IMG/VR virus record: IMGVR_UViG_3300048838_000719
Span: 1-25,308 of that record
Length of the DNA stretch: 25,308 bases
From: a virus
Direction: 5' to 3' (one strand)
Program-made: the position numbers and the translations under genes
In this document: positions 19,203 to 25,308 of the stretch, piece after piece
How the letters are laid out: every line of letters begins with the position of its first letter
Position numbering within the stretch: the stretch's first letter is position 1
Notes under the pieces: model-generated
Seen by the model: only the letters and a program-made list of their open reading frames with translations
Database searches by the model: none
Told to the model about the DNA's origin: nothing

Positions 19203-19232
19203 GGATAGTGGCGCAAGGATGCGCCACTATCC
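19203..19232. repeat. Perfect 12-bp inverted repeat
   Basis: GGATAGTGGCGC and GCGCCACTATCC flank a 6-nt loop. No T tract follows. It lies in the 177-nt gap before gpW, after the last cassette. It could be a processing or termination hairpin or a protein-binding site. The GGCGCA/TGCGCC core is shared with the preceding hairpin. Confidence 0.6.
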
Positions 19233-19356
19233 ACCAGCCCAACCGCGCCCCCGCGCAATCGTCCCACTTTTCCTGGAAATGGAACAACGCGCCCGCTACT
19301 GTTGCATGGACGCCTGACCGCCGCCCGCGCATGCTGGCGGCTCACCACTGCCGCCC

Positions 19357-19584
19357 ATGCCATTCACCAGCAACGATCTCGCGGCCGTCGACGCCGCCAT
19401 CGCATCAGGCGAGCTCGCCGTCGAGGTCGAGGGCAAGCGCGTCCAGTACCGCAGCATGGCGGACCTGCTCAGCGCCCGCCAGACCATCGTCAGCGAGCTC
19501 GCCCTCGTCGAATCCACAACCGCCGGCGCGGCAACCCGGCGCGGCACCTACAGCGTGCGGTTCGCGACCGCTCGCGGGGACTGA
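19357..19584 (+). CDS. gpW-like head-tail joining protein
   Basis: A 75-residue protein. MPFTSNDLAAVDAAIASGEL, then VEVEGKRVQYRSMADLLSAR, matches the layout of lambda gpW-type proteins: two helices and a beta-hairpin with the VxYRSxxELxxR element. gpW completes the head after DNA packaging and forms the tail attachment site. It is directly upstream of the portal gene, as in lambda, where W precedes B. Only a weak ribosome-binding site is seen. Confidence 0.8.
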   Translation: MPFTSNDLAAVDAAIASGELAVEVEGKRVQYRSMADLLSARQTIVSELALVESTTAGAATRRGTYSVRFATARGD

Positions 19585-19587
19585 TCC

Positions 19588-21480
19588 GTGGCGGCCCCCA
19601 GCATCGCACCAGGCAGCCCGCCGCCAAACCTGCTCGACCGCCTGCTCGCCTACGTCGCCCCCGACCTCGGCCTGCGCCGCATCGTCGCCCGTACCGCCCT
19701 CGCGCGCGCGTACGAAGGCGCCAGCTCGCGCGACGGCTGGCGCCCGCGCCGTGCCGGCGCCAGCGCCAACACCGACCACGCCGCCGACGCCGCCTCCCTG
19801 CGGGCCCGCTCACGCGCCCTGGTCCAGAACGTCCCGTACATCCGTCGCGGCCTCGACGCCCTCGTCGCCAACATCGTCGGCACCGGAATAACACCGCGCA
19901 GCCTGGCCGCCGCCGCCGCCACGCTCGACGCCCTCTGGGCCCAATGGGCCCCGCTCGCCGACGCCGACGGTCGCCAGGACATCTACGGCCTGCAGGCCAC
20001 CGCCTACCGCGCCATGGAGCAGGACGGCGAGGTCCTCATCCGCCTGCGCACCCGACGCCCCGAGGACGGCCTGCCCGTCCCGCTGCAACTCCAGGTCCTC
20101 GAAATCGACTGGCTCGACACCAGCAAAAGCGGCACCCACAACGCCAACACCATCGTCAACGGCATCGAGTACACCCCGCTCGGCAAAGTCGCCGCCTACT
20201 GGCTGTGGGCCCAGCACCCCGGCGAATGGTCCGGCCGCAGCCTGCGCGCATCCAGCTACCCCGTCCCAGCCGACCGCATCATCCACCTTTTCGCCCACGA
20301 GCGCCCCGGCCAGGGCCGCGGATTCCCGCGCCTCGCGCCCGTCATCGCCCGCGTGCGCGACCTCCAGCTCTACGAAGACGCCGAGCTGCAGCGCAAGAAC
20401 CTCGAGACCCGCCTCGCCGTCCTTGCCAGCGGCGACCCGGCAAACATGCCGCTCACCGAAAGCGCCAGCGCGGAAGAAATCCGCAGCACCGGCGAGCTCG
20501 GCACCCTCGCCAGCGGCGGCATCACCCAAGTGCCGGCCGGCCTCAACCTCACCGTCGTCGAGCCCAAGCCGGCCGACGGCTACGTCGACTACCTGCGTTT
20601 CAACCTCCACCTCGTCGCCGCAGGCATGGGCATCACCTACGAAATGCTCACCGGTGACATGGCCGGCGTCAACTTCAGCAGCGCCAGGGTCGCCCTGCTC
20701 GAGTTCCGCCGCAGCGCAGAGCAGACACAGTGGCTCACCATCATCCCGCGCCTGTGCGTGCCCATCTGGCGCGCCTTCGTCGATGCCGCCGTCCTCGCCG
20801 GCCGCACCCGCGTACGCGACTACGCCGTCGACTGGTCCACCCCCAAGTGGCACTACGTCAACCCCGAGCAGGACGTCAAGGCCGACCTGGCCGAAATTTC
20901 CGGCGGCCTCAGCAGCGTCAGTGAAAAGCTCCGCGCCCGCGGCTACAAGCCCGAGCTCGTCTTCGCCGAGCTCAAATCCGACTTCGAACGCCTCCGCGCC
21001 GACGGCACCCTCGACCTGCTGCTGCAGCTCCAGACCGGCAAAACCGAGGCCGCGGCCGATGGGCCCGCGCGCGCATCCCGCGCCGAGCTGGAAAACGCAA
21101 TCTGGCGCGGCATGGACGCCCAGCGCCGCGCTGCCCCACCGGCCGCGCCGCCGCAGGCCCAGGCCGCGCCGCCTGTCGTCAACAACTACGTCACCGTTCC
21201 CGAGCAGCGGCACGAGATCCACAACCACGTCGCCCCACCGGCCGCAGCCGTCGAGGTGCACAACGACGTGCACGTGCCCGAGCCCGTCGTCACCAACCAC
21301 GTCCACGTCCCCGAGCAACGCGCCGCCGAGGCGCCGCAGGTCACCGTCGTCAACCAGGTCGACGTGCAGCCGGCCGGCGTCACCGTCGTCGACAACCACC
21401 CAACTCGCGCAGTGCAGACCGTCGAGCGCGACGCCAACGACGAAATCATCCAGACCGTCACGCGTTACGAGCGCGACTGA
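19588..21480 (+). CDS. Portal protein (lambda gpB family) with repetitive C-terminal tail
   Basis: A 630-residue protein starting at GTG 19588 (GGGGA upstream). The core resembles lambda-type portals: RALVQNVPYIRRGLDALVAN, then IVGTGITP, QVLEIDWLDTSKSG, IHLFAHERPGQGRGFPRLAP and GITYEMLTGDMAGVNFSSAR. The portal forms the dodecameric DNA channel of the head. The last 120 residues are an unusual low-complexity extension of V/H/N/P/E units (VTVPEQRHEIHNHV, VHVPEPVVTNHVHVPEQ) ending ERDANDEIIQTVTRYERD. That tail is possibly a beta-structured or disordered region, as seen in some phage head proteins. Confidence 0.9.
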   Translation: MAAPSIAPGSPPPNLLDRLLAYVAPDLGLRRIVARTALARAYEGASSRDGWRPRRAGASANTDHAADAASLRARSRALVQNVPYIRRGLDALVANIVGTGITPRSLAAAAATLDALWAQWAPLADADGRQDIYGLQATAYRAMEQDGEVLIRLRTRRPEDGLPVPLQLQVLEIDWLDTSKSGTHNANTIVNGIEYTPLGKVAAYWLWAQHPGEWSGRSLRASSYPVPADRIIHLFAHERPGQGRGFPRLAPVIARVRDLQLYEDAELQRKNLETRLAVLASGDPANMPLTESASAEEIRSTGELGTLASGGITQVPAGLNLTVVEPKPADGYVDYLRFNLHLVAAGMGITYEMLTGDMAGVNFSSARVALLEFRRSAEQTQWLTIIPRLCVPIWRAFVDAAVLAGRTRVRDYAVDWSTPKWHYVNPEQDVKADLAEISGGLSSVSEKLRARGYKPELVFAELKSDFERLRADGTLDLLLQLQTGKTEAAADGPARASRAELENAIWRGMDAQRRAAPPAAPPQAQAAPPVVNNYVTVPEQRHEIHNHVAPPAAAVEVHNDVHVPEPVVTNHVHVPEQRAAEAPQVTVVNQVDVQPAGVTVVDNHPTRAVQTVERDANDEIIQTVTRYERD

Positions 21481-21505
21481 TGCGTGGCCCGACGGCATCC
21501 CAGCC

Positions 21506-21874
21506 ATGACCGACCCGCACCACACCGTCCCGCCCGACTGCCCGGCCCGCACCGGAGACATCCTGCTGCTGCGCGAACAGATGGGCGCGCTCAACGGCAA
21601 GGTGGACGACCTCAAGGTCGCGCTCGTCAAGCTGACCGACAGCATGGACAAGCTCACGCGGCTCGAAATCCGGCATGAGCAAGTCACGACCGACATGCAG
21701 ACCATGCGCGACGCCATCGGCCGCCTTGCAACCCGAGTCGACGCCATCGAGCCCGACATGCCCGCGCTGCGCGACTTGCGCAAGCGCGTCAACGCCGCGC
21801 TATGGGCGCTGGCCGGCGTGATCGGCCTGTCGCTGTTGTCGCTGGTGATGCTGCGCGGTGCAGCCGCCCTGTGA
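21506..21874 (+). CDS. Coiled-coil protein with C-terminal TM segment (holin-associated candidate)
   Basis: A 122-residue protein. A long amphipathic coiled-coil (LREQMGALNGKVDDLKVALV to AIGRLATRVDAIEPD) is followed by one hydrophobic helix (ALWALAGVIGLSLLSLVMLR) at the C terminus. This layout recalls XhlA-type membrane proteins linked with lysis. No other holin-like gene is seen before the endolysin, so it may help membrane disruption; this is inference. Confidence 0.65.
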   Translation: MTDPHHTVPPDCPARTGDILLLREQMGALNGKVDDLKVALVKLTDSMDKLTRLEIRHEQVTTDMQTMRDAIGRLATRVDAIEPDMPALRDLRKRVNAALWALAGVIGLSLLSLVMLRGAAAL

Positions 21875-21881
21875 AGACGCC

Positions 21882-22157
21882 ATGCGCTCCAACTGCCTGA
21901 TCTGGTCCGCCCGCAGATATGCCGGCCTCGTCGTCGCGTGGCTGCGCGCAGGGCGGCCGTCCGCGCGCCCCGTCTGGCGGCTGCTGCCGTCGCGCTCGCG
22001 CCCGTGGTGGTCCATGCACTGGCAGGTGGAGTTTACGGAGTACGGCGTGCGCTGGATCGAGGAGTTCGTCCCGTGCGAGCGGCGCGACGTGCCGTGGTAT
22101 CTGGTCTGGACACGCCTTGTCTTCGTCGGTCGCGTCGACCGCAGGCCAGCCGAATGA
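21882..22157 (+). CDS. Small basic hypothetical protein
   Basis: A 91-residue Trp- and Arg-rich protein (WRLLPSRSRPWWSMHWQVEF, VPWYLVWTRLVFVGRVDRRP). Start 21882 follows the previous stop by 7 nt and the stop overlaps the next start (ATGA), which supports translation. It could be peripheral to membranes. Function unknown. Confidence 0.6.
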   Translation: MRSNCLIWSARRYAGLVVAWLRAGRPSARPVWRLLPSRSRPWWSMHWQVEFTEYGVRWIEEFVPCERRDVPWYLVWTRLVFVGRVDRRPAE

Positions 22158-22384
22158 TCCAGCGCCACATCCTGCCCGACGGCGAGGCCCTGTGCCGCCC
22201 CAGCGGCCACTGCCCGCGCAAGGCGCACTGCCTGCGCTGGCTGGCCGAGCTGGCTGGCAAGCACCGGCTGCTGGCCGACTTCAATTTGTGGGCGGGCAGC
22301 GGTGAGTGCGGGCACTTCATTTCCGCCCAGACGGCCGCGCCTGAGCCTGCGCGGCCGCCCGCGAAACCATGGCCCACCGGATGA
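22154..22384 (+). CDS. Small Cys/His-rich hypothetical protein
   Basis: A 76-residue protein with CRPSGHCPRKAHCLRWL (from residue 14) and later SGECGHF, a possible zinc-binding set of four or more Cys/His residues. The start overlaps the previous gene by 4 nt. Similar small Cys-rich proteins occur in phage late operons; role unknown. Confidence 0.65.
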   Translation: MIQRHILPDGEALCRPSGHCPRKAHCLRWLAELAGKHRLLADFNLWAGSGECGHFISAQTAAPEPARPPAKPWPTG

Positions 22385-22447
22385 CCCACCCCAACCGCGC
22401 ACCCGCGCACCAGGCCGCGGTCGCGGCCGCCACTGAAAGGAGCCGTC

Positions 22448-22957
22448 ATGGCTGAGTCGAGTGTGTTCCCCGCCGGCGTCTACAACCTGGACGTCACCTA
22501 CCTGGCCGACAAGATCGCCCGCTATGCCGGCGAGGTGCAGATGTCGGTGTCCTCCAACGTCGCATTCGTCAACGAGTTCGACATGGGGCGTCTGCAGGCC
22601 TACCTGGACGACATCGACGCGGCCATCGCCTACGTCACCGCGCAGCCGCAGCTCGACCTGCCGGAGTCGCATCCGACGATGAATGCGATTCAGCCGTTCC
22701 CGGCGATGCGCGACATGGAGTCCGACGAGTGGGATCACGTCGTGCGGCTGCTGCGCAGCGGCTATATCGAGCTGGTCAACAGCCAGTCGTCGCGCCTGGG
22801 CGCCGGGCTGGTGCCGTTCGACGCGCAGCGCGTCTCGGCGCTGGTGGCCAAGACCCGCGCGTGGCTCAACGACTACGTCAGCAAGCGCAGCCCGATGGAC
22901 CTGCCGGAGACCAGCCCGCAGCAGGTGATGAGCCCGCCCGGCAAACTGGGCGTCTGA
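22448..22957 (+). CDS. Hypothetical phage protein in the late operon
   Basis: A 169-residue protein with AAAGGAG ahead of the ATG, the best ribosome-binding site among the late genes and so suggesting high expression. It opens VFPAGVYNLDVTYLADKIAR and continues helical (GRLQAYLDDIDAAIAYVTAQ, DEWDHVVRLLRSGYIELVNS). No family recognised. It could be a structural or scaffold-type protein, but no motif proves this. Confidence 0.7.
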   Translation: MAESSVFPAGVYNLDVTYLADKIARYAGEVQMSVSSNVAFVNEFDMGRLQAYLDDIDAAIAYVTAQPQLDLPESHPTMNAIQPFPAMRDMESDEWDHVVRLLRSGYIELVNSQSSRLGAGLVPFDAQRVSALVAKTRAWLNDYVSKRSPMDLPETSPQQVMSPPGKLGV

Positions 22958-22970
22958 CCGGGCCGCTGCC

Positions 22971-23768
22971 GTGGGCAAGCTCGCGCGCGTCGACGCACTC
23001 CTGGCCCGGCCGATCGACTGGCCGGTGCCACGCGAGTGCGTGCGCCTCATCGCCACCGAGGAGGACTGCCGGCTCGTCGCCTACCAGTGCACGGCCGGCG
23101 TCTGGACCTGCGGCTGGGGCGAGACCGACGGCGTCGTGCAGGGCATGGTCTGGACGCAGGACTACGCCGACGAGCGCCTGCGCCAGTCCCTTGTCGAGTG
23201 GGGCGCCGGCGTGCGCGGCATGCTCACGGCGCCCACCAACGACACCGAGCTGGCGGCCCTCGTCTCGCTGGCCTACAACATCGGGCTGCAGGCGTTCCGC
23301 CGCTCGTCCGTGCTGCGCCTGCACAACGCCCGCAACAAGCCCGCCGCGGCGCGCGCCTTCACCCTGTGGAACAAGACGCGCCAGGGGGGGCAGCTCGTCG
23401 AGTCGCCCGGCCTCATCGCACGCCGCGCGCGCGAGGCGGCGCTGTACCTGACGCCGGCAGGCGATGCGGACGCCGACATGCCCCAGGCCGTGGCGCCAGA
23501 GTCCAGCCTCGCACGCTCCCCCATCGCCCGCGGCGGCGCCGTCACCGCAAGCGTCGGCGCCATCACGGCGGTAGCCCAGGTCGCTGAGGAGGCCGAGGGC
23601 GCCGCCGCCGCGGCAAGTCCGGTGCTGGACGCGATACAGCAGACGGGCGCCGCGGTGCAGGCCGTGCTAGGCATCCCGCCCGTCGTGCTCGTCGGCGTCT
23701 TGTTGTTCGTGGTCGGATACGGCGTCGTGCGCTGGCGCTGGCGGCAGCGCGCGGAGGGCTGGGCGTGA
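22971..23768 (+). CDS. GH24 lysozyme (endolysin) with C-terminal membrane segment
   Basis: A 265-residue protein, GTG start. Residues about 27-57 follow the phage-lysozyme pattern: an active-site Glu in LIATEEDC, then AYQCTAGVWTCGWGETDGV. This fits the E-8-D/C-5-T catalytic spacing, with Cys in the Asp position. SLAYNIGLQAFRRSSVLRLH and FTLWNKTRQG are typical downstream motifs. It cleaves peptidoglycan at lysis. Unusually there is no N-terminal signal or SAR helix. The protein instead has an Ala-rich linker and a C-terminal TM helix (VVLVGVLLFVVGYGVVRWRW). Its stop overlaps the i-spanin start (GTGA). Confidence 0.88.
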   Translation: MGKLARVDALLARPIDWPVPRECVRLIATEEDCRLVAYQCTAGVWTCGWGETDGVVQGMVWTQDYADERLRQSLVEWGAGVRGMLTAPTNDTELAALVSLAYNIGLQAFRRSSVLRLHNARNKPAAARAFTLWNKTRQGGQLVESPGLIARRAREAALYLTPAGDADADMPQAVAPESSLARSPIARGGAVTASVGAITAVAQVAEEAEGAAAAASPVLDAIQQTGAAVQAVLGIPPVVLVGVLLFVVGYGVVRWRWRQRAEGWA

Positions 23769-24274
23769 GCGCGCTCGTGCTCGGCGCGCTCGGCCGCATC
23801 CCGGTGCTGGCCTGGGTGCTGGCCGCCGTGCTCGCGTGGGGCGGCTGGCAGCGGTGGCAGGCCGTGCGTGCTGCCGACGAGCTGCGCACCGTCACCGCCC
23901 AGGTCGAGGCCGCCAACGCCGCCGTCCTCGCCGCCACCGAGACCGCGCGCCGCGCCACCGCACTCCAGGAGATCGTCGATGACCAAACGCGCAAGCTCGA
24001 CCGTGCGCGCGCTGATGCTGATGCTGCCGCTGCTGCTGGTCAGCGGCTGCGGGCGCAGCTCGCTGCCTACCGTCGTACAGCCGGCCAAGATTCCACCTCT
24101 GCCGCAATCCGCTCGGCAACCGACACCGCCGCCTCAGTGCTCGCCGACGTGCTCGGCCGGTGCAGCGAGCGACGCGAGGAGCTGGCTCGATTCGCTGACG
24201 CCGCCCACGCCGCCGGACGCACCTGCGAGCGCGCCTACGACTCGTTGACGCCCGGCCGGCGCGACGTGCGATGA
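23765..24274 (+). CDS. Rz-like inner-membrane spanin
   Basis: A 169-residue protein, GTG start overlapping the endolysin stop. An N-terminal TM helix (IPVLAWVLAAVLAWGGW) is followed by a long Ala/Arg/Glu coiled coil (about 35-115), the type II topology of Rz-type i-spanins. The C-terminal part has ERREELARFADAAHAAGRTC. It would span the periplasm and join the outer-membrane partner encoded inside it (23979-24248) to fuse the membranes in the last lysis step. Confidence 0.85.
   Translation: MSALVLGALGRIPVLAWVLAAVLAWGGWQRWQAVRAADELRTVTAQVEAANAAVLAATETARRATALQEIVDDQTRKLDRARADADAAAAAGQRLRAQLAAYRRTAGQDSTSAAIRSATDTAASVLADVLGRCSERREELARFADAAHAAGRTCERAYDSLTPGRRDVR
23979..24248 (+). CDS. Rz1-like outer-membrane lipoprotein spanin, nested in Rz
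   Basis: An 89-residue protein in another frame wholly inside the Rz-like gene. AGGAG lies 7 nt before the ATG. A signal peptide (residues 1-23: MTKRASSTVRALMLMLPLLL, VSG) ends at the lipobox LVSGC, so Cys24 would be lipidated. The mature part is Pro-rich and carries IPPLPQSARQ, a typical Rz1-type segment. Embedded o-spanins are known from lambda, P2 and others. Gene callers commonly miss it. Confidence 0.88.
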   Translation: MTKRASSTVRALMLMLPLLLVSGCGRSSLPTVVQPAKIPPLPQSARQPTPPPQCSPTCSAGAASDARSWLDSLTPPTPPDAPASAPTTR

Positions 24275-24301
24275 CCCACCCAACCCTGGAGTCCCGACAT
24301 C

Positions 24302-24739
24302 ATGAGCAAATCCAACGCGTGGGAAACCGCGCTCCTCCAACACCTTTTCACCAACAGCGATGTCGCCAACGTCGGCGACGCCACCGGCCTGCGCGGCAGT
24401 TCGACGGCAGGCAGCCTGTATTTCAGCCTGCATACCGCGACGCCCGACGAGGCCGGTGACCAGACCACCAACGAGATCGCCTACACCAGCTACGCCCGCG
24501 TCGCCGTCGCGCGTTCGGGCGCAGGCTGGACCGTCACCGGCAACGCGGTCGCGGTCAACGCCGACGTGACCTTCCCCGCGGGCACTGGCGGCTCGGGCAC
24601 CGCGACCCACTGGGGCCTGGGCACCAGCCCGTCCGGCGCTGGGACGCTGCTGTACTACGGCGCGCTCAGCCTCAGCATCATTTGTGGCGATGGCGTGACG
24701 CCCAAGCTCGCGGCCGGCACCGTAGTCACCGAGTCGTGA
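24302..24739 (+). CDS. Putative virion/tail-associated beta-rich protein
   Basis: A 145-residue protein with LLQHLFTNSDVAN, SLYFSLHTATPDEAGD, NEIAYTSYARVAVARSGAGW, FPAGTGGSGTATHWGLGTS and LLYYGALS. This recurring phage family has a beta-sandwich style and is often annotated as tail fibre or hypothetical. GGAG precedes the ATG. Position after lysis genes and before another beta-rich protein supports a virion role; the exact location in the particle is unknown. Confidence 0.7.
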   Translation: MSKSNAWETALLQHLFTNSDVANVGDATGLRGSSTAGSLYFSLHTATPDEAGDQTTNEIAYTSYARVAVARSGAGWTVTGNAVAVNADVTFPAGTGGSGTATHWGLGTSPSGAGTLLYYGALSLSIICGDGVTPKLAAGTVVTES

Positions 24740-24794
24740 TCCCGTGCGCGCCATCACCAGTCCGGCCGGCAATCCCGCGCCGCGTGCCAACGTC

Positions 24795-24816
24795 CGGCGC
24801 CACGCCTGAGGCGCCG
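24795..24816 (+). repeat. Inverted repeat upstream of the last gene
   Basis: CGGCGCC and GGCGCCG flank an 8-nt loop, directly before the AAGGA ribosome-binding site of the next gene. No T tract is present; it could tune translation or stabilise the transcript. Confidence 0.4.
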
Positions 24817-24827
24817 AAGGATCCGAC

Positions 24828-25308
24828 ATGACTACCCCCAACCGGGCATATTTCGCGGTCAGCAACACCCCGAGCACCTCGGGCAATCTGACCGTCTCCA
24901 CGGCCGTCGCCGGGCCGTATCGCACGCTGACCGCAGCCGACGACGGGCTGATCTGTTCGGTCTCCATCGTCGACGGCAACGCCTGGGAGGTCCGCACCGG
25001 CTGCGTCTACACCCACAGCACGACCACGCTCACGCGCGGCACGCTGGAGGAGTCGAGCACCGGCAGCGCCATCGATCTCACCAGCTCGGCCAAGGTGATG
25101 ATCGTCGGCCAGACGGCCGATAGATACGACCGGACGCCCTACGTCATCGAAACACCCGGCGCACCTGTGCTGATCACCCCAAGCGGCACGATGGCCGCAA
25201 ACGGCGCGGTGACGTTCGGGACTGCGATCACGCTGCAAAACAGCGCCGTGCTCACAGACGGACTGTGGGCGTATTTCCCGGCCGGCGCGGTGTACGCCGG
25301 CAGTGATG
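24828..25308 (+). CDS. Putative virion protein, 3'-truncated by window end
   Basis: The first 160 residues of a protein that runs past the window. It opens MTTPNRAYFAVSNTPSTSGN, then has SIVDGNAWEVRTGCVYTHS and LTRGTLEESSTGSAIDL, a pattern seen in phage virion and tail-fibre-type proteins that begin with a conserved head domain. AAGGA lies at good spacing before the ATG. The C-terminal part is outside the window. Confidence 0.65.
   Translation, partial: MTTPNRAYFAVSNTPSTSGNLTVSTAVAGPYRTLTAADDGLICSVSIVDGNAWEVRTGCVYTHSTTTLTRGTLEESSTGSAIDLTSSAKVMIVGQTADRYDRTPYVIETPGAPVLITPSGTMAANGAVTFGTAITLQNSAVLTDGLWAYFPAGAVYAGSD

Noticed and set aside
19810-21792. Long minus-strand frame (660 codons) opposite the portal gene
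   Set aside because: Same reason: it is a shadow of a recognised portal protein.
24744-24809. 21-codon GTG frame before the last gene
   Set aside because: Too short, weak ribosome-binding site, and overlaps the inverted repeat; cannot be told from chance.
1-25308. tRNA genes, CRISPR arrays, insertion sequences, an integrase gene or a phage attP
   Set aside because: None was seen by eye on either strand; the phage integrase, attP and any integron integrase must lie outside the window if present.

Overview
The window is GC-rich DNA from a temperate tailed phage or prophage. Gene content and style point to a beta-proteobacterial host (Burkholderiales or Rhodocyclales type), with Xanthomonadaceae also possible; this is inference, as no host gene is visible. 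It has a lambda-like bipolar layout. A repressor (8825-9193, minus) and a Cro-like gene (9269-9514, plus) sit between two pairs of a 16-bp operator of the form ATCCCG-N4-CGGGAT. A long leftward operon of small, overlapping genes runs from about 8739 to beyond base 1. It encodes two ParB-fold proteins, a YfbR-like HD phosphohydrolase, a winged-helix protein and many unknown small proteins. Rightward lie a Toprim primase and an SF3 helicase. They are followed by an iteron-like inverted-repeat region (12345-12536, candidate origin), a reversed OB-fold membrane protein, and a PLD-like protein. The terminase subunits, a Mor-like regulator, gpW, portal, a lysis module with a nested spanin pair, and two putative virion proteins complete the right arm; the last is cut by the window edge.

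The unusual part is two clusters of integron-type attC recombination sites embedded in the phage gene order. The left cluster (about 25-3400) has five convincing attC sites and one or two degenerate ones, all in plus orientation. The right cluster (17123-18340) has three attC sites, all in minus orientation, between the terminase/Mor-like block and gpW/portal. No integron integrase gene is visible, so these are attC clusters without an integrase (CALIN-like). In both clusters the cassette genes mostly run against the classical gene-to-attC polarity, but with the local phage transcription: leftward in the left arm, rightward in the right arm. Several start codons lie inside attC loops, several stop codons lie inside the R boxes, and some reading frames cross the predicted crossover point.

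The cassette cargo looks like host-interaction or anti-defence material. The right cluster carries a beta-class DNA methyltransferase, a one-TM miniprotein and a Dam-type methyltransferase. The left cluster carries small unknown proteins plus one self-contained cassette (874-1736) of opposite polarity. That cassette has a near-consensus promoter overlapped by an inverted repeat, two small unknown proteins and a small HTH protein. This layout resembles anti-CRISPR/Aca operons and is the best candidate here for a new functional system. All functional assignments rest on reading motifs and context by eye; no database search was run.
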